From NCBI GenBank assembly GCA_913045195.1, contig CAJWQR010000010.1, positions 1 to 37,835 of the forward strand: 37,835 nucleotides of DNA, read 5' to 3'. The notes beneath the pieces were generated by a model. It ran no database searches. It saw only the letters and a list, made by a program, of their open reading frames with translations, and was not told where the DNA came from. Every line of letters starts with the position of its first letter. Position 1 is the first letter of the stretch. This stretch comes from an uncultured Legionellales bacterium (GTDB lineage: Bacteria; Pseudomonadota; Gammaproteobacteria; Eutrophobiales; Eutrophobiaceae). Positions 1 to 10,248 of this stretch are shown piece after piece. Made by a program: the position numbers and the translations under genes.

Positions 1-168
1 AAAAGAAGTATAGAAAATGAATCTAACCTCCCATTTCAATGCGGGTCTAAAACCACCTGCCGGCAGATGCAAAATTGTGCAGAAGCCAGATACTATTTAA
101 TGAATTGTGGGTTGACCCGACTCGATGGCGATAAGGATGGCGTCCCGTGCGAGTCAATTTGCCGGTGA
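1..168 (+). CDS. Excalibur calcium-binding domain protein, 3' end only
   Basis: An open frame runs in from the left edge and stops at TGA 166-168, giving the last 55 residues of a protein whose start lies outside the window. The segment has the Excalibur pattern: paired cysteines, an EA-x-YYL-x-x-C stretch, then the acidic loop LDGDKDGVPCE and a closing cysteine. Excalibur domains are small, disulphide-containing, EF-hand-like calcium-binding modules of extracytoplasmic proteins, often joined to nuclease or other secreted domains. What precedes it here cannot be seen. It faces the SH3-domain gene on the other strand, with 8 bases between the two stop codons and no clear terminator hairpin. 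The domain call is firm; the protein's overall function is unknown. Confidence 0.8.
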   Translation, partial: KRSIENESNLPFQCGSKTTCRQMQNCAEARYYLMNCGLTRLDGDKDGVPCESICR

Positions 169-176
169 CTTTAGAA

Positions 177-497
177 TTATTCAGTAATCAGGTTTAAAAG
201 GTCAGGCCCGGTGGTAACAATCTCACTCACCACATTGATAAATTCCGCCGAGAAATAAACCGGTACATTATTATCCGCATACGTCATCGCCCACCCATCA
301 TTCAACAGCGTGGCGACTATCTGTTGGCCTTCATTTAACTGAGTGACAACCTCGGCATCGGCACTGGGGGCTGCGCGCACATTTAAATTATTGGTGGCGA
401 TCTCTGCAATACAAATCGTTTGCGCGTTCGCAATACCTGCAAACAGCAAAAAATTAATACATAAAAGACACAGCAGACGTTGGCAATGATTTTGCAT
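177..497 (-). CDS. Small secreted bacterial SH3-domain protein
   Basis: Predicted 106-residue protein. Residues 1 to about 25 form a signal peptide with a hydrophobic core (LLCLLCINFLLFAGIANA), so it is probably exported to the periplasm. The rest is one bacterial SH3 (SH3b) domain: it opens with NLNVRAAPSADAEVV, the standard SH3b start, followed by the glycine and tryptophan of the G-W-A core. Such domains bind peptidoglycan peptides or other proteins and are usually fused to a catalytic domain; here there is none, so the protein may be an accessory or binding factor. It is a single gene, convergent with the Excalibur gene and divergent from nuoA. No specific function can be given. Confidence 0.75.
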   Translation of the reverse strand: MQNHCQRLLCLLCINFLLFAGIANAQTICIAEIATNNLNVRAAPSADAEVVTQLNEGQQIVATLLNDGWAMTYADNNVPVYFSAEFINVVSEIVTTGPDLLNLITE

Positions 498-633
498 TTT
501 GTTCAGGACACCCCTTTATCATTTGAGTGTTTTTTTATTAAATTAAACCGTTAATGTTACAGTGCTATGACAATGAAAATCAACGAATTAATGATCTAAG
601 ACAAGCTTTTAATAGGGTAGGTGAATAGGACAA

Positions 634-661
634 TTCTTGTTACTATATATATATGTATAAC
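634..661 (+). promoter_or_regulatory. Possible nuo operon promoter
   Basis: The 187 bases between the SH3 gene and nuoA (498-684) contain no gene. The most promoter-like part is an A+T-rich run with TATAAC at 656-661 and a weak TTCTTG at 634-639, 16 bases apart, about 23 bases before the nuoA start. The match to the sigma-70 consensus is poor in the upstream hexamer, so this is a tentative placement. A promoter somewhere in this gap is expected, because nuoA is the first gene of its strand here. Confidence 0.3.
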
Positions 662-684
662 GTACCAGTAAAAGCCATCGTTTA

Positions 685-1053
685 ATGCTTACAAACTACT
701 TCCCCATTCTCGTTTTTGGCGCCATGGTGTTACTGATGGGAACCTTTCTGGTGGCAATTGGACTCATCTTAGGGAAAGTGATGGGCCATGCCCGACCCGA
801 CAAAGCAAAGCAATCCCCCTATGAGTGTGGCTTTGATGCCTTTGAAGATGCCCGAATGAAGTTTGATGTTCGTTATTATCTGGTAGCGATTCTATTTATT
901 ATCTTTGACCTTGAGATTGCCTTTCTCTTTCCCTGGGCGGTGGTACTCGAAGAGATTGGTATGGTTGGCTTCTGGGCAATGATGATATTTCTGGGGGTAT
1001 TGGTAGTGGGCTTTATCTATGAATGGAAAAAAGGCGCACTCGATTGGGAGTAA
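685..1053 (+). CDS. nuoA: NADH-quinone oxidoreductase subunit A
   Basis: 122-residue membrane subunit of complex I with three hydrophobic helices (about residues 6-30, 62-85 and 93-115). The family signature SPYECGFD lies on the loop after helix 1, and [26 protein letters not shown] spans the second helix, including the Asp/Glu pair in [11 protein letters not shown]. The loop and helices lie near the quinone-binding junction between the hydrophilic and membrane arms. Length is normal for the family. This is the first gene of a complete nuoA-N operon; the start ATG has no strong Shine-Dalgarno sequence, but the N-terminus fits the family. Confidence 0.97.
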   Translation: MLTNYFPILVFGAMVLLMGTFLVAIGLILGKVMGHARPDKAKQSPYECGFDAFEDARMKFDVRYYLVAILFIIFDLEIAFLFPWAVVLEEIGMVGFWAMMIFLGVLVVGFIYEWKKGALDWE

Positions 1054-1060
1054 CTCACTA

Positions 1061-1543
1061 GTGGCAGCAACCGCAGAAAAAATTCATGAACCCGGTATTG
1101 TCACCACCAGTGTTGATAATTTAGTTAACTGGGCCAGAACCGGTTCGATGTGGCCAATGACGTTTGGCCTGGCCTGTTGTGCCGTTGAAATGATGCACGC
1201 CGGGGCATCACGCTATGATTTGGATCGTTTTGGGATTGTGTTTCGACCCAGTCCGAGACAATCTGATGTGATGATTGTGGCCGGTACCCTGGTCAATAAA
1301 ATGGCGCCGGCGCTTCGCAGAGTCTACGACCAAATGGCAGAACCACGTTGGGTAATTTCCATGGGGTCATGTGCCAACGGCGGCGGTTACTATCATTACT
1401 CCTATGCCGTGGTTCGGGGCTGCGACCGTATTGTCCCGGTTGATATTTATGTCCCCGGCTGTCCGCCGACCGCCGAGGCATTATTGTTTGGCATTATACA
1501 ATTACAGAAAAAAATACACCGTACCAATACCATTGCACGGTAA
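1061..1543 (+). CDS. nuoB: NADH-quinone oxidoreductase subunit B
   Basis: 160 residues from the chosen start. It carries the N2 [4Fe-4S] cluster, the last electron carrier before quinone. The tandem cysteines in [10 protein letters not shown] (39-40), the cysteine of MGSCANGG and that of YVPGCPPT are the cluster ligands. I chose GTG 1061: GGAG at 1047-1050 is a suitable ribosome site, and the protein then begins shortly before the conserved core. The in-frame ATG at 1019 would lie 35 bases inside nuoA and add 14 residues unlike the family. nuoC follows after 47 bases, the longest gap inside the operon. Confidence 0.95.
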   Translation: MAATAEKIHEPGIVTTSVDNLVNWARTGSMWPMTFGLACCAVEMMHAGASRYDLDRFGIVFRPSPRQSDVMIVAGTLVNKMAPALRRVYDQMAEPRWVISMGSCANGGGYYHYSYAVVRGCDRIVPVDIYVPGCPPTAEALLFGIIQLQKKIHRTNTIAR

Positions 1544-1590
1544 TATTAAAAAAAATACTTGGAAAAATAATAATACTGGTTGTTTACTGA

Positions 1591-2268
1591 ATGACAGATA
1601 CCACGAGTCTTGCAGAAAAACTTACCGCCCATTTTAAAGACACAATAAGCGGTTGTGAAACTGATCGCGACCAGATCACACTGGTGGTGAGCCCGTCCCA
1701 TTTATTATCCACCTGTGAAGCACTACGCGATGAAGATGATTTTTCTTTTTCACAATTAGTTGACCTTTGTGGTGTCGATTATTCCACTTACGGACAAGTT
1801 GATTGGGCAACAGAGGAGACCACCGCCACCGGTTTTAGTCGGGGTCGTAATAAAACCTCCGTTAGTATTAACAATGAACAACGTTTTGCAGTGGTGTATC
1901 ACTTATTATCAATCAAACATAATCATCGGCTACGACTGCGTTGTTATCTGCCCGAGGAGAACCCAACTTTAGCATCGGTGACTGAGGTTTGGAGTTCGGC
2001 AAATTGGTATGAGCGCGAGGCCTACGACATGTTTGGTATTTTATTTGAAGGTCATCCGGATTTAAGACGCCTGTTGACCGATTATGGTTTTATCGGTCAT
2101 CCGTTTCGAAAGGACTTTCCATTAGAAGGCAATGTAGAGGTGCGCTATGACCCGGACCAGGAACGCGTGGTCTATCAACCAGTCACCATTACCAATCGCG
2201 TGTTAGTCCCGCGGGTGATTCGCGATGATCATCGCTACATCCCGGATGAGGAACCCTCCGATGCCTGA
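1591..2268 (+). CDS. nuoC: NADH-quinone oxidoreductase subunit C
   Basis: 225-residue 30-kDa subunit of the peripheral arm, packed against NuoD near the quinone site. The signature for this family, [20 protein letters not shown] followed by RRLLTDYG, is present at about residues 135-165. The C-terminus continues with the usual [10 protein letters not shown]. Between LCGVDYS and [10 protein letters not shown] there is an insertion of about 25 residues containing TGFSRG; I recall similar insertions in other gammaproteobacterial NuoC proteins, so I do not treat it as odd. The gene is separate from nuoD rather than fused as in Escherichia coli, and overlaps the likely nuoD start by 8 bases. Confidence 0.96.
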   Translation: MTDTTSLAEKLTAHFKDTISGCETDRDQITLVVSPSHLLSTCEALRDEDDFSFSQLVDLCGVDYSTYGQVDWATEETTATGFSRGRNKTSVSINNEQRFAVVYHLLSIKHNHRLRLRCYLPEENPTLASVTEVWSSANWYEREAYDMFGILFEGHPDLRRLLTDYGFIGHPFRKDFPLEGNVEVRYDPDQERVVYQPVTITNRVLVPRVIRDDHRYIPDEEPSDA

Positions 2269-3514
2269 GATTCGTAATATGACGATGAACTTTGGCCCGC
2301 AACATCCGGCCGCGCATGGCGTGCTACGCTTAATATTGGAGATGGATGGTGAGGTGATTGAACGCGCCGACCCGCATATTGGGCTATTACATCGCGGTAC
2401 GGAAAAATTAGCAGAGAGCAAACCCTTTAATCAAAGTATTGGTTATATGGACCGGCTCGATTACGTCTCGATGATGTGTAACGAACATGCCTATGTGATG
2501 GCGATTGAAAAATTATTAGGCGTGACCCCACCATTGCGTGCGCAATACATTCGTGTGATGTTCGCTGAAATTACCCGCATCCTCAATCACTTGATGTGGC
2601 TCGGTGCACATGGTTTGGATATTGGTGCAATGACTGTTTTTCTTTATTGCTTTCGTGAACGTGAAGATTTAATGGATTGTTATGAAGCCGTCTCCGGGAC
2701 AAGAATGCATGCGACTTATTTTCGACCAGGCGGGGTGTATCGTGATCTACCCGAATCGATGGCAAACTATAAAGCCTCCAAGTGGCATAATAAAGAAGAG
2801 GCGAAGCGATTAAATAATAATCGCGAGGGGTCGCTACTTGATTTTATTTCATCATTTACTGAACGCTTCCCGGGTTGTGTTGATGATTACGAAACCCTGC
2901 TCACTGATAATCGGATTTGGAAACAGCGTACCGTGGGTATCGGTGTGGTTTCAAAAGAGCGCGCCCTGCAATTAGGATTTACCGGACCGATGTTGCGCGG
3001 TTCCGGCGTGGAATGGGATTTGAGAAAAAAACAACCCTATGAGGTTTACGATAAGTTAAATTTTGATATTCCGGTGGGCACCGAAGGGGATTGTTATGAC
3101 CGTTATCTGGTTCGAATCGAAGAGATGCGCCAATCAAATCATATTATTAGACAATGCGTTGACTGGTTACAACAAAACCCAGGCGAGGTCATTTTAGATG
3201 ACCATAAATTAACCCCGCCGGCCCGCGAGGAGATGAAAGGTGATATGGAATCACTCATTCATCACTTTAAATTATTTACCGAGGGATATTGTGTCCCCGA
3301 AGGGGAGGTCTATGTACCGGTGGAACACCCCAAGGGTGAGTTTGGTATTTATTTGATCTCCGATGGGGCAAATAAACCCTATCGGGTTAAAATTCGTGCC
3401 CCTGGTTTTGCCCATCTCGCCTCCATGGCTGAGATGGTCAAAGGCCATATGTTAGCGGATGTGGTTGCCGTTATTGGTACCCAGGATATTGTCTTCGGTG
3501 AGATTGACAGGTAA
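2261..3514 (+). CDS. nuoD: NADH-quinone oxidoreductase subunit D
   Basis: 417 residues from the chosen start. This 49-kDa subunit forms the quinone-reduction cavity together with NuoB. It begins [20 protein letters not shown], the standard NuoD opening whose histidines line the quinone pocket, and has [12 protein letters not shown] further on. It ends with the conserved [10 protein letters not shown] chose ATG 2261 because GAGGA lies about 10 bases upstream and the protein then starts exactly where the family does; the in-frame ATG at 2225 would add 12 unrelated residues inside nuoC. The nuoC stop overlaps this start, suggesting translational coupling. Confidence 0.96.
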   Translation: MPEIRNMTMNFGPQHPAAHGVLRLILEMDGEVIERADPHIGLLHRGTEKLAESKPFNQSIGYMDRLDYVSMMCNEHAYVMAIEKLLGVTPPLRAQYIRVMFAEITRILNHLMWLGAHGLDIGAMTVFLYCFREREDLMDCYEAVSGTRMHATYFRPGGVYRDLPESMANYKASKWHNKEEAKRLNNNREGSLLDFISSFTERFPGCVDDYETLLTDNRIWKQRTVGIGVVSKERALQLGFTGPMLRGSGVEWDLRKKQPYEVYDKLNFDIPVGTEGDCYDRYLVRIEEMRQSNHIIRQCVDWLQQNPGEVILDDHKLTPPAREEMKGDMESLIHHFKLFTEGYCVPEGEVYVPVEHPKGEFGIYLISDGANKPYRVKIRAPGFAHLASMAEMVKGHMLADVVAVIGTQDIVFGEIDR

Positions 3515-3518
3515 CGCG

Positions 3519-4007
3519 ATGACAGAAACCACACTTTCAAAAAAGACCTGCAAAGAAATCGATAGCTGGTTGAAAAAATATCCTGCCGATCAAAAACAAT
3601 CCGCGGTCCTTGCGGCACTGCGCGAAGTTCAGCATGAAAACAAGGGTTATCTGACAACGGAACTGATGGATGCGGTGGCTGATTATTTAGAGATGGAAAA
3701 AATTGCAGTCTATGAAGTCGCTTCATTTTATTCCATGTTTGAAACCAAACCGGTTGGTCGACACAGTATCTCGGTCTGCACCAATATTTCCTGCATGTTA
3801 ATGGGAGCAGATAAAATTGTTAATCACATTGAAAAGAAACTCGATATTAAAACAGGGGAATCAACAAAAGATAAAAAAATATTTTTAAAGTGTGAAGAGG
3901 AATGCTTAGCTGCCTGTTGTGGTGGTCCGATGATGATGATTGATCATATTTACTATGAGAATTTAACCACCGATAAGGTGGATGAAATTTTGGATAGCCT
4001 GGATTAA
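3519..4007 (+). CDS. nuoE: NADH-quinone oxidoreductase subunit E (2Fe-2S)
   Basis: 162 residues from ATG 3519. The 24-kDa subunit carries the off-pathway [2Fe-2S] cluster N1a and belongs to the NADH-oxidising module with NuoF and NuoG. The expected four ligands are visible: Cys87 and Cys92 (CTNISC), then Cys129 and Cys133 (CLAAC). Additional cysteines sit at 125 and 134, so the second half of the site is cysteine-rich. A longer frame beginning at 3459 runs back into nuoD and adds residues unlike the family, so I reject it. nuoD ends 4 bases upstream and nuoF starts 5 bases downstream. Confidence 0.95.
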   Translation: MTETTLSKKTCKEIDSWLKKYPADQKQSAVLAALREVQHENKGYLTTELMDAVADYLEMEKIAVYEVASFYSMFETKPVGRHSISVCTNISCMLMGADKIVNHIEKKLDIKTGESTKDKKIFLKCEEECLAACCGGPMMMIDHIYYENLTTDKVDEILDSLD

Positions 4008-4012
4008 ATAAT

Positions 4013-5290
4013 ATGGAAATGAATAACGTTTGTTATGCCACATTAAAGTACAGGGAGCCCTGGACCTTTAAAAATTATTTAAAGGTGGGGGGTTATCAGG
4101 CGTGGAAAAATATTATTAATAAAAAAACAGACCCCGAACAAATTGTTAATGAATTAAAATCATCCGGTCTTCGTGGTCGGGGCGGCGCTGGTTTTCCGAC
4201 CGGTTTAAAGTGGAGCTTTGCGCCCAGAAAGGCACCCGGTCAAAAATATATTGTGTGTAATTCAGATGAGAGCGAACCGGGTACCTGCAAAGACAGAGAT
4301 ATTTTACGTTTTAATCCACACGCGGTAATTGAGGGGATTGCAATTGCCTGTTATGCCACTGGTGCGAGCGTCGGTTATAACTATTTACGTGGTGAATTTT
4401 TAGATGAACCCTATACACGTTTTGAAAATGCACTAGCTGATGCCTACGACGAAGGGTTGTTGGGTAAAAAAATTCTGGGCAGTACGATTAATATTGATAT
4501 CTATGCCTCGCTCGGTGCCGGTGCCTATATTTGTGGTGAAGAGACCGCGCTTTTAGAGTCTTTAGAAGGCAAAAAAGGACAACCCCGATTTAAACCCCCA
4601 TTTCCGGCAAATTTTGGTTTATACGGCAGACCGACAACAATTAATAACACCGAAAGTTTTGCCTCGGCACCAAGCATACTTCGGGAAGGCGGAGCCTGGT
4701 TTGCAAACCAAGGGGTTCCCAACAGTGGCGGCACAAAATGTTTTTCAGTCAGCGGTCATGTGAACCAACCTGGTAATTTTGAAATACCGCTCGGTACCCC
4801 ATTTTCAAAACTGTTGGCACTGGCAGGCGGTGTTCGAAAGGGTCATCAATTAAAAGCAGTGATTCCGGGTGGGTGTTCAATGCCGGTACTACCGGGTGAG
4901 GTGATGCTGGCAACACGAATGGATTACGATTCGATTGCTAAAGCAGGTTCGATGTTAGGCTCAGGGGCGGTGATTGTGATGGATGAAACGACTTGCATGG
5001 TCAAGGCACTGGAGCGATTGTCACGTTTTTATCATATGGAATCTTGTGGCCAGTGCACCCCGTGTCGCGAAGGAACGGGTTGGTTGCATCGAATGATACA
5101 ACGGATTATCGCAGGTCGTGGGGTGCAGGGTGACTTGGAAAAGTTAGATGATGTCGCCAGTAAAATTGAAGGTCGGACCATCTGCGCCTTTGGTGATGCC
5201 GCTGCCTGGCCGGTTCGGAGTTTTATTAAGCATTTTCGTAATGAGTTCCAATATTATATTGAAAATAAACAAAGTCTTATTAAGAGTTAA
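4013..5290 (+). CDS. nuoF: NADH-quinone oxidoreductase subunit F (FMN, NADH-binding)
   Basis: 425-residue 51-kDa subunit that oxidises NADH through FMN. The glycine-rich nucleotide and flavin loop [14 protein letters not shown] is at about residues 54-67. [19 protein letters not shown] is a second family motif. [13 protein letters not shown] supplies three cysteines of the N3 [4Fe-4S] cluster, and the fourth is in the [12 protein letters not shown] segment. The length is typical. ATG 4013 has only a weak ribosome site; a second in-frame ATG lies two codons downstream and cannot be excluded. It sits in the usual place between nuoE and nuoG. Confidence 0.96.
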   Translation: MEMNNVCYATLKYREPWTFKNYLKVGGYQAWKNIINKKTDPEQIVNELKSSGLRGRGGAGFPTGLKWSFAPRKAPGQKYIVCNSDESEPGTCKDRDILRFNPHAVIEGIAIACYATGASVGYNYLRGEFLDEPYTRFENALADAYDEGLLGKKILGSTINIDIYASLGAGAYICGEETALLESLEGKKGQPRFKPPFPANFGLYGRPTTINNTESFASAPSILREGGAWFANQGVPNSGGTKCFSVSGHVNQPGNFEIPLGTPFSKLLALAGGVRKGHQLKAVIPGGCSMPVLPGEVMLATRMDYDSIAKAGSMLGSGAVIVMDETTCMVKALERLSRFYHMESCGQCTPCREGTGWLHRMIQRIIAGRGVQGDLEKLDDVASKIEGRTICAFGDAAAWPVRSFIKHFRNEFQYYIENKQSLIKS

Positions 5291-5308
5291 AACGAAATAA
5301 ATTTAAAC

Positions 5309-7693
5309 ATGATGTCAGACGATCAAATTAAAATTGAAATTGATGGCCGCAAAATCAGCGCCGACAAAGGCCAGATGTTGATTGAAGTGACTGATAAAAA
5401 CGATATCTATATCCCTCGTTTTTGTTATCACAAAAAACTAACCGTCGCGGCCAATTGCAGAATGTGTTTGGTTGAAGTTGAAAAAGCGCCAAAACCATTA
5501 CCAGCATGCTCAACACCGGTGATGGATGGGATGAAAGTGAAAACACGTTCGAAATTAGCAATTGCTGCACAAAAATCAGTGATGGAATTTTTATTAATCA
5601 ACCACCCACTTGATTGTCCGATATGTGACCAGGGTGGTGAATGTGAGCTACAGGATTTAGCAATGGGTTATGGTAGCGATGTGTCACGTTACCAGGAAAG
5701 AAAGCGTGTGGTAATGGATAAAAATATTGGCTCACTTATTCAAACCGATCTGACACGTTGTATTCATTGCACTCGTTGCGTACGTTTTGGTGAAGAGATT
5801 GCCGGTATCCGTGAACTGGGTGCAACCGGACGTGGGGAGAACATGGAGATTGGAACTTATATTAAAAAAAGCGTGGTCTCGGAGATGTCAGGTAATGTGA
5901 TTGATCTTTGTCCGGTGGGTGCACTCACCTCAAAACCATTTCGTTATTCAGCAAGAACCTGGGAGCTGGTCCAACGTGACACGATTGCACCTCATGACTC
6001 GGTCGGGTCAAATATTCATTTACATATTAAAGGGGATAAGGTTATGCGTGTTGTCCCTGCTGAGAATGAAGCTATTAATGAGACCTGGATTTCTGATCGC
6101 GACCGATTTAGCTACGAGGCAATTAATAGCGACGCGCGTTTGCATTTCCCGATGATAAAAGAGGATGGTGTGTGGCAACAGGTTGATTGGCAGGAAGCAT
6201 TAAATGTTATCAAAGAAAAGTTAGGTAATATTTTAAATCAGGCAGGACCCGCACAACTCGGCACCCTTATCTCACCAACCGCAACACTGGAAGAATTATA
6301 TTTAGCGCAAAAATTAACCCGCGCATTAGGTTCGAATAATATTGATAGTCGATTAAAGCAGATTGATTTTTCAGACCAGCTTGTTACCCCTCGTTTTCCC
6401 TGGTTAGGTCAGTCGATTGTTGATTTTGAAGAAAACCAAGCCGCTTTATTAATTGGTAGCAATCTTCGTAAAGACCAACCGATTATTAATCATCGTCTAC
6501 GTAAGGCGGCACTGAATGGCGCATCAGTGATGGTGTTAAACCCAATTGATTATGAATTTAATTTTCCACTTGATTGTAAAATAATCTCACCCCCTAATAG
6601 TATAACGAGTGAGCTTAGTGCGATTTTAAAGGCAGTCATTAAATTAAGTGGTGAAAAAGTAGATACCGCAATAACTAAACTACTTAAAGATGTAACGATA
6701 AATAAAACTCATCAGACAATCGCTGATACACTTTTTAATAATGATGACGCGATTGTATTGCTCGGTAATTTTACCACAACCCATCCTCAACTTTCTTTAT
6801 TACGGACACTTTCAGGAGAGATTACTAAATTAACGCATTCGAAATTAGGTTATTTATCCGATTCAGTGAATAGTTCAGGAGCATGGTTATCAGGCGCTCT
6901 ACCACATCGACTAACCAGCGGTAGCAAAAATTCAAATATCGGTTTGAGTAGTCACGAGATGTTAGCTCAGAAACTCAAGGCCTATTTACTGTTAGCGGTC
7001 GAGCCGGAGTTAGATTGTTGGGATACGCGTCTTGCACAGCAGGCGATGCAGGATGCCGAGCTTGTGGTTGCCCTGACTGCATTTCAAAGTGAGGCGCTTA
7101 ATAATTACGCTGATGTGTTATTACCTATTGCAACTTTTACTGAAACCTCCGGTACCTATATTAATAATGAAGGCACTGTTCAGTGTTTTAATGGTGCTGT
7201 CCCACCACAAGGCGAAGCAAGACCCGCCTGGAAGGTACTTCGTGTCTTGGGAAATAGTTTTGATGTTGATGGTTTTGATTATGAGAGTTCAGCTGAGGTT
7301 TATGATGAGTCCATCAAGGCAATAGGTAAAATTGAGGGCGATAATACTAACCAATGGCAACTCACAGTGACCGCCGGGACAAAAAAGCAAGGTTTGCAGC
7401 GTATTACTGAAACACCAATGAATATGATTGATTCATTAACAAGACACGCAACATCACTACAAAAGACCAATGATGTTGCTGATGGCGCAATACATATTAA
7501 TTCCACATTAGCGAAAAAGAATAAATTATCCAACGCTGATGATGCGACCGTAGAACAGGATAAACAACAGGTCACAATGAAAGTGATGGTTGATGAGAGA
7601 GTTCCGGATAATTGTGTCTTAATTCAATCTGCACACCCAAGCCAGATAGAACTGGGTGCTGCATTTGGTTCAATTAAGATTGGGAAGCAATGA
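5309..7693 (+). CDS. nuoG: NADH-quinone oxidoreductase subunit G (iron-sulfur)
   Basis: 794 residues, the 75-kDa subunit of the peripheral arm. The N-terminal third binds the iron-sulfur chain: a [2Fe-2S] ferredoxin fold ([16 protein letters not shown]), the His/Cys site [19 protein letters not shown], and [15 protein letters not shown] with the later IDLCPVGAL. The C-terminal two thirds is a molybdopterin-oxidoreductase-like fold that in complex I has lost its cofactor; motifs such as [19 protein letters not shown] remain. It is shorter than the E. coli protein (about 908) but within the range of other bacterial NuoG proteins. nuoH starts 4 bases after its stop. Confidence 0.95.
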   Translation: MMSDDQIKIEIDGRKISADKGQMLIEVTDKNDIYIPRFCYHKKLTVAANCRMCLVEVEKAPKPLPACSTPVMDGMKVKTRSKLAIAAQKSVMEFLLINHPLDCPICDQGGECELQDLAMGYGSDVSRYQERKRVVMDKNIGSLIQTDLTRCIHCTRCVRFGEEIAGIRELGATGRGENMEIGTYIKKSVVSEMSGNVIDLCPVGALTSKPFRYSARTWELVQRDTIAPHDSVGSNIHLHIKGDKVMRVVPAENEAINETWISDRDRFSYEAINSDARLHFPMIKEDGVWQQVDWQEALNVIKEKLGNILNQAGPAQLGTLISPTATLEELYLAQKLTRALGSNNIDSRLKQIDFSDQLVTPRFPWLGQSIVDFEENQAALLIGSNLRKDQPIINHRLRKAALNGASVMVLNPIDYEFNFPLDCKIISPPNSITSELSAILKAVIKLSGEKVDTAITKLLKDVTINKTHQTIADTLFNNDDAIVLLGNFTTTHPQLSLLRTLSGEITKLTHSKLGYLSDSVNSSGAWLSGALPHRLTSGSKNSNIGLSSHEMLAQKLKAYLLLAVEPELDCWDTRLAQQAMQDAELVVALTAFQSEALNNYADVLLPIATFTETSGTYINNEGTVQCFNGAVPPQGEARPAWKVLRVLGNSFDVDGFDYESSAEVYDESIKAIGKIEGDNTNQWQLTVTAGTKKQGLQRITETPMNMIDSLTRHATSLQKTNDVADGAIHINSTLAKKNKLSNADDATVEQDKQQVTMKVMVDERVPDNCVLIQSAHPSQIELGAAFGSIKIGKQ

Positions 7694-7697
7694 GATT

Positions 7698-8813
7698 ATG
7701 TTAGAGACCTTATATCATTTAATCAGCCAATATATTTTATTACCTTTGACGTTATTCGTCATTCCGGTTGATTATCAAATTGAAGCTATGATTTTTTTAC
7801 AAACCACAATTAAAATTTTTGCGATTATTATACCGGTTTTAATTACTGTGGCTTATTTTACTTACGCCGAACGAAAAGTGATTGGTTTTATTCAAGGGCG
7901 TATTGGTCCGAACCGCGTGGGTCTCTTTGGTTTTCGCCTTTGGGGTTTGGGACAACCGATTGCCGATGCCGTTAAATTAATTGTGAAAGAAATTGTGATT
8001 CCATTAAATGCAAATCGCACATTATTTGTTATTGCCCCGATTTTATCACTAGCACCGGCACTGGCTGCCTGGGCGGTGATTCCGTTTGATGATACCAAGG
8101 TCCTGGCTGATATTAATGCAGGGCTATTGTATGTATTAGCGCTTACATCACTTGCGGTTTATGGTGTGATTATTGCCGGTTGGGCATCGAATTCTAAGTA
8201 TGCCTTTCTCGGTGCCATGCGTTCTGCTGCACAAATTGTCGCCTATGAAATTGCAATGGGGTTTGCGTTAGTGGGGGTGCTAATTGCAGCGGGCAGTTTA
8301 AATTTAGGTGAAATTGTTAACGCACAAGCCGGCAGTGTTGTTCATTGGTTTTGGTTACCGCTACTCCCTTTGTTTGTTATTTATTTTATTTCTGGTGTGG
8401 CGGAGACAAATCGTGCGCCATTTGATGTGGCTGAGGGTGAGTCAGAAATTGTTGCCGGTTTTCATGTTGAATATAGCGGTATGGCATTTTCAGTTTTTTT
8501 TATGGCTGAATACGCAAATATGATTTTAATCGCAGTACTGTCCGCACTATTATTTTTTGGAGGCTGGCTATCTCCATTTCAGGGGATTATTTATCTTGAA
8601 GATTTTTTTAGTTGGGTACCGGGAATGTTTTGGTTATTAGCGAAGACTTCTATTTTTATGTTTTTATTTTTATGGTTCAGGGCAACATTTCCACGTTATC
8701 GCTACGATCAAATTATGCGTCTTGGCTGGAAAGTATTTATTCCGATTACAATTGTTTGGTTGGTTATTGTTTCTGCTTTGGTAGTGACAAATATACCACC
8801 TTGGTTTAGTTAA
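7698..8813 (+). CDS. nuoH: NADH-quinone oxidoreductase subunit H
   Basis: 371-residue membrane subunit that joins the peripheral arm to the pump arm and forms part of the quinone channel. It has about eight hydrophobic helices. The family motifs [19 protein letters not shown] (first cytoplasmic loop) and [20 protein letters not shown] followed by HVEYSG (the acidic loop next to the quinone cavity) are intact. I chose ATG 7698, which comes 4 bases after the nuoG stop; the longer frame from 7656 would overlap nuoG and add 14 residues unlike the family. nuoI follows after 18 bases. Confidence 0.95.
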   Translation: MLETLYHLISQYILLPLTLFVIPVDYQIEAMIFLQTTIKIFAIIIPVLITVAYFTYAERKVIGFIQGRIGPNRVGLFGFRLWGLGQPIADAVKLIVKEIVIPLNANRTLFVIAPILSLAPALAAWAVIPFDDTKVLADINAGLLYVLALTSLAVYGVIIAGWASNSKYAFLGAMRSAAQIVAYEIAMGFALVGVLIAAGSLNLGEIVNAQAGSVVHWFWLPLLPLFVIYFISGVAETNRAPFDVAEGESEIVAGFHVEYSGMAFSVFFMAEYANMILIAVLSALLFFGGWLSPFQGIIYLEDFFSWVPGMFWLLAKTSIFMFLFLWFRATFPRYRYDQIMRLGWKVFIPITIVWLVIVSALVVTNIPPWFS

Positions 8814-8831
8814 TATCAGGATGACTAGCAC

Positions 8832-9320
8832 GTGAATAAAATTAAGCATTATTTAAATAGTTTGTTTCTTTTGGAATTGATGAGAGGGTTGTATCTAACG
8901 GGCAGCCATTTATTTAAGCGTAAAATTACCGTGCAATACCCGGAAGAAAAAACACCGCAATCACATCGTTTTCGTGGACTACATGCATTGAGACGTTATC
9001 CCAATGGCGAGGAACGCTGTATCGCCTGCAAATTATGTGAAGCCGTTTGCCCGGCGAATGCAATTACCATCGCGTCTGAAGCACGCGAAGATGGTAGTCG
9101 GCGAACAACCCAGTACGACATTGACCTGACAAAGTGCATTTTCTGTGGTTTTTGTGAAGAATCCTGCCCGGTTGATTCCATCGTTGAGACAAGAATATTT
9201 GAATATCACGGTGAGAAACGTGGCGATTTATTGCTTACCAAATCACAGCTGTTAGAGATTGGTGATAAATTTGAGAAAGATATTGCAGCGGACCGTCATG
9301 AAGACGCTAAATTTAGATGA
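8832..9320 (+). CDS. nuoI: NADH-quinone oxidoreductase subunit I (two 4Fe-4S)
   Basis: 162-residue ferredoxin-like subunit holding clusters N6a and N6b, which pass electrons from NuoG to NuoB. The two C-x2-C-x2-C-x3-CP motifs are complete: Cys63/66/69/73 ([12 protein letters not shown]) and Cys102/105/108/112 ([12 protein letters not shown]). The start is GTG 8832, with AGGA about 10 bases before it; no in-frame ATG is as well placed. Residues 10-28 form the amphipathic N-terminal helix that lies on the membrane. It is in the usual order between nuoH and nuoJ. Confidence 0.95.
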   Translation: MNKIKHYLNSLFLLELMRGLYLTGSHLFKRKITVQYPEEKTPQSHRFRGLHALRRYPNGEERCIACKLCEAVCPANAITIASEAREDGSRRTTQYDIDLTKCIFCGFCEESCPVDSIVETRIFEYHGEKRGDLLLTKSQLLEIGDKFEKDIAADRHEDAKFR

Positions 9321-9336
9321 TGATAAATAATTTAAA

Positions 9337-9936
9337 ATGACGCAAATAATATTTTACATTTTTGGTGCGATGTTGCTGTTATCAGCAACTATGGTTGTGG
9401 TAATTAAAAACCCAATTCATGCTGCGCTATTTCTTGTGCTCTCATTTTTCTCATCCGCTGCTGTCTGGCTATTACTAAATGCAGAATTTTTAGCGATAGC
9501 ATTAGTATTGGTTTATGTTGGGGCGGTGATGGTATTGTTTTTGTTTGTTGTGATGATGTTGGATATTAATCTCGCAACATTACGGGAGGGGTTTGCGCGC
9601 TATTTTCCGTTGGGCATTATTATTGCACTTTTAATGGTGATTGCTATGGGAATGGTTGTGGGCTCGGATTATTTTGCCTCCGACACTTATAAACAAATCA
9701 GCATCTCTGCAACTCAGAGTAATACAAAGTTACTGGGACTCGCAATTTATACGGATTATCTTTATCAATTTGAAATTGCCGGCGCAATTTTATTAGTTGC
9801 TATCATTGCCGCAATTTCACTGAGTATGAGTAAATCAAAAATCACAAAATCCACACATCCTAACGAACAAGTGCTGGCTAAAAAGGAAGATAGATTGCGC
9901 GTTGTTAAGATGAAATCTGAAGAGAAGAAAGGTTAG
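9337..9936 (+). CDS. nuoJ: NADH-quinone oxidoreductase subunit J
   Basis: 199-residue membrane subunit with five predicted helices. Helix 3 has the typical NuoJ sequence FLAIALVLVYVGAVMVLFLFV, whose Tyr-Val-Gly bulge region is proposed to change shape during the coupling cycle. Helices 1-2 read NPIHAALFLVLSFFSSAAVW. The last 35 residues form a charged cytoplasmic tail rich in Lys and Glu. Three bases separate it from nuoK. The assignment rests on helix 3 and gene order. Confidence 0.95.
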   Translation: MTQIIFYIFGAMLLLSATMVVVIKNPIHAALFLVLSFFSSAAVWLLLNAEFLAIALVLVYVGAVMVLFLFVVMMLDINLATLREGFARYFPLGIIIALLMVIAMGMVVGSDYFASDTYKQISISATQSNTKLLGLAIYTDYLYQFEIAGAILLVAIIAAISLSMSKSKITKSTHPNEQVLAKKEDRLRVVKMKSEEKKG

Positions 9937-9939
9937 TTT

Positions 9940-10245
9940 ATGATTACTTTGCCTGAAGTATTATTACTCGCAACATTATTATTCTGTATTAGTGTTGCCG
10001 GTATTTTTCTTAATCGGAAAAATGTACTGATTCTATTGATGTGTATCGAATTAATGCTGCTTTCAGTCAATATTAACTTTATTGCGTTTTCTCATTTTCT
10101 TGGCGATATACATGGACAGGTTTTTGTCTTTTTCATTCTCACAGTAGCTGCGGCCGAATCTGCAATTGGACTTGCTATCTTAGTTGTCATGTTTCGTAAC
10201 CGGGATACGATTAATGTGGGTGAACTCGATAGCATGAAAGGGTAG
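9940..10245 (+). CDS. nuoK: NADH-quinone oxidoreductase subunit K
   Basis: 101 residues, three transmembrane helices. The two membrane glutamates known to matter for proton movement are in place, in [15 protein letters not shown] and [15 protein letters not shown] ribosome site (AAAGG) precedes the ATG. It sits between nuoJ (3-base gap) and nuoL (3-base gap). The MrpC-like protein at 17358 is a distant relative that lacks both glutamates, a useful contrast within the same window. Confidence 0.96.
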   Translation: MITLPEVLLLATLLFCISVAGIFLNRKNVLILLMCIELMLLSVNINFIAFSHFLGDIHGQVFVFFILTVAAAESAIGLAILVVMFRNRDTINVGELDSMKG

Positions 10246-10248
10246 GGC

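Noticed and set aside
644-655. TA-repeat run before nuoA as a phase-variable repeat
   Set aside because: The run is only about ten bases and is better explained as part of an A+T-rich promoter.
1019-1060. ATG 1019 as the nuoB start
   Set aside because: It overlaps nuoA by 35 bases and adds 14 residues unlike the family; GTG 1061 with GGAG upstream fits better.
3459-3518. Extended nuoE reading frame beginning inside nuoD
   Set aside because: The extra 20 residues are nuoD sequence read in another frame; ATG 3519 directly after the nuoD stop gives the standard NuoE start.
7300-7575. 91-codon frame antisense to the end of nuoG
   Set aside because: nuoG is well conserved here; the antisense product has no recognisable family and no ribosome site.
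7656-7697. Extended nuoH frame beginning inside nuoG
   Set aside because: The added residues are out-of-frame nuoG; ATG 7698 gives the expected start.
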